Shown here: positions 5,127-6,270 of the stretch, piece after piece
Position numbering within the stretch: the first letter of the stretch is position 1
How the letters are laid out: the number at the start of each line of letters is the position of its first letter
DNA from: a bacterium
Lineage (GTDB): Bacteria; Krumholzibacteriota; Krumholzibacteriia; Krumholzibacteriales; WJIX01
Reading direction: 5' to 3'
Assembly: GCA_021160845.1 (NCBI GenBank)
Contig: JAGHBT010000072.1
Coordinates: forward strand, 1 to 6,270
Length of the DNA stretch: 6,270 bases
The notes under the pieces: model-generated
Seen by the model: the letters and a program-made list of their open reading frames with translations, nothing else
The model's database searches: none
What the model was told of the DNA's origin: nothing
Position numbers and translations under genes: made by a program

Positions 5127-6236
5127 TTAATCCCGGATGAAAGAAGCTATTTTTCCCCTCCCCGGATTTTCAATAACCCCTTTTTCCGTTATAATCGATG
5201 AAATATATTCAGCAGGAGTAACATCGAACCCCGGATTGTAAATATTAACATTCTCAGGCACTATCCTTCTTTTACCAAAATATGAAATTTCGCCACCTGA
5301 ACGTTGTTCAATAGGAATATCATTTCCATCCGCAATATTAATATCAAATGTAGAAAGAGGCGCTGCTACATAGAGGGGTTTGCTATACGCCTTGCATAGA
5401 ATCGCTAATCCAAGTGTTCCGATTTTATTTGCGACATCACCGTTCGATGCTATTCTGTCCGCGCCTACTATAACAAGGTCAACTTTACCGGCCGCGAAGA
5501 GAGAAGCGGCCGCGTTATCACAAAGAACGCTTACATCAATTCCATTTTTCTCAAGTTCCCAGGCCGTAAGTCTGGCTCCCTGAAAAAGAGGGCGGGTTTC
5601 ATCGGCATATACTAAAAACTCCTTTCCCTCTTTTTTTGCTGTGTACAATACCGCCAAAGCAGTTCCATAGCCGGCAGTAGCTAATCCACCGGCATTACAA
5701 TGAGTCAGGATATTCATTCCATCTTTGATGTATCGGGCACCATTCTCCCCTATTTTAATTTCCGTCTCCAGTTCTTCGGCATGAATACTAAAGGCTTCCC
5801 GGGCAACTAATTCACACAAACGCCGGGGATCTTCCTCCTCGGTATCAAACACAGATAACATTCTCTCAAGGGCATAAAAGAGATTTATGGCAGTAGGTCT
5901 TGTTACCTCGAGTCTTTTTTTCGCTTCCCAAAGACAATTTCTTATTTCATCAATAGAAATATCCGGGAAAGAGAACGGCTTTATTCCCACTTCCCTGTCA
6001 AAAATATATTCAGGATTATCCACCGATTCTGTCCGGAGCATTGTATCCAGATGGAGTAACATGCCGTAAGAAGCCGCAATCCCTATGGCGGGAGCTCCCC
6101 TTACTCTGAGAGAACGTATCGCCTCGGCAACTTCATTTAGGGTACGGAGATTCAAAAACTTCTCATTATTCGGTAACAGGGTTTGATCAATAATTACAAC
6201 CATCCCTTTATTATAATCAATCGTTTCAATTATCAT
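5127..6236 (-). CDS. mtnA: S-methyl-5-thioribose-1-phosphate isomerase, 369 aa
   Basis: MtnA converts methylthioribose 1-phosphate to methylthioribulose 1-phosphate in the methionine salvage pathway; it is a cytosolic member of the eIF2B-like superfamily. Numbering from the ATG at 6236, RGAPAIGIAASYG (46-58) is the phosphate-binding motif, THCNAGGLATAGYGTAL (178-194) carries the catalytic Cys180, DETRPLFQGARLTAWEL (212-228) is conserved, and GADRIASNGDVANKIGT (258-274) carries the catalytic Asp260. AAPLSTFD and FDVTPAEYISSIITEKGVI close the protein. The frame is open to a TTG at 6254, but ATG is preferred: GGAG lies 12 bases upstream and MIIETIDYNKGMVVIIDQ fits the family N-terminus. About 20 extra residues occur near 65-91. 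No other salvage gene is visible, and no clear terminator follows. Confidence 0.95.
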   Translation of the reverse strand: MIIETIDYNKGMVVIIDQTLLPNNEKFLNLRTLNEVAEAIRSLRVRGAPAIGIAASYGMLLHLDTMLRTESVDNPEYIFDREVGIKPFSFPDISIDEIRNCLWEAKKRLEVTRPTAINLFYALERMLSVFDTEEEDPRRLCELVAREAFSIHAEELETEIKIGENGARYIKDGMNILTHCNAGGLATAGYGTALAVLYTAKKEGKEFLVYADETRPLFQGARLTAWELEKNGIDVSVLCDNAAASLFAAGKVDLVIVGADRIASNGDVANKIGTLGLAILCKAYSKPLYVAAPLSTFDINIADGNDIPIEQRSGGEISYFGKRRIVPENVNIYNPGFDVTPAEYISSIITEKGVIENPGRGKIASFIRD

Positions 6237-6270
6237 TTCACGGTCACTCTCCAATAATATTTATCTGAAC

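Overview
The window is a bacterial core-gene block, with every supportable gene on the minus strand (transcription runs from high to low coordinates). Read 5'->3' on that strand it holds mtnA (methionine salvage), a 285-bp spacer with a good sigma70-type promoter, rplM-rpsI (L13, S9), rpsB-tsf (S2, EF-Ts), an intrinsic terminator, then pyrH-frr-uppS (UMP kinase, ribosome recycling factor, undecaprenyl diphosphate synthase) and the first 71 codons of cdsA, which runs off the left edge.

Organism: undecaprenyl-PP synthesis, a bacterial-type ribosome set, strong AGGAGG Shine-Dalgarno sites and a moderately AT-rich composition (about 40% G+C by eye) show a bacterium. The direct junction rplM-rpsI-rpsB-tsf followed by pyrH-frr-uppS-cdsA suggests a Gram-negative-like lineage such as the FCB group (Bacteroidetes/Cloacimonetes/Marinimicrobia relatives) or a neighbouring candidate phylum. 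That placement is inference from gene order and is weak. No mobile element, tRNA, rRNA or CRISPR array was seen, and nothing suggests horizontal transfer.

Layout: 6236-5127 mtnA; 5126-4842 non-coding spacer with two small hairpins and, close to rplM, a TTGACG-N17-TATATT promoter; 4841-3960 rplM-rpsI; 3959-3853 a 107-bp rpsB leader with a small hairpin; 3852-2397 rpsB-tsf; 2396-2300 a spacer carrying an 11-bp-stem terminator with a U7 tract just before the pyrH ribosome-binding site; 2299-222 pyrH-frr-uppS, tightly packed; 215-1 partial cdsA.

How the genes work together: L13, S9 and S2 build the ribosome, EF-Ts recharges EF-Tu and RRF recycles post-termination ribosomes. PyrH supplies UDP/UTP for RNA and for UDP-sugar precursors of the envelope. 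UppS makes the C55 lipid carrier for peptidoglycan, and CdsA makes CDP-diacylglycerol for phospholipids. The cluster therefore joins translation capacity to envelope growth. The terminator after tsf probably steps expression down from the abundant translation proteins to the later enzymes. I found no undescribed biological system here. The items worth a second look are the mid-cluster terminator, the spacer upstream of rplM (including an unsupported 48-codon frame), the frequent non-ATG starts, the charged S2 tail and an insertion in MtnA.
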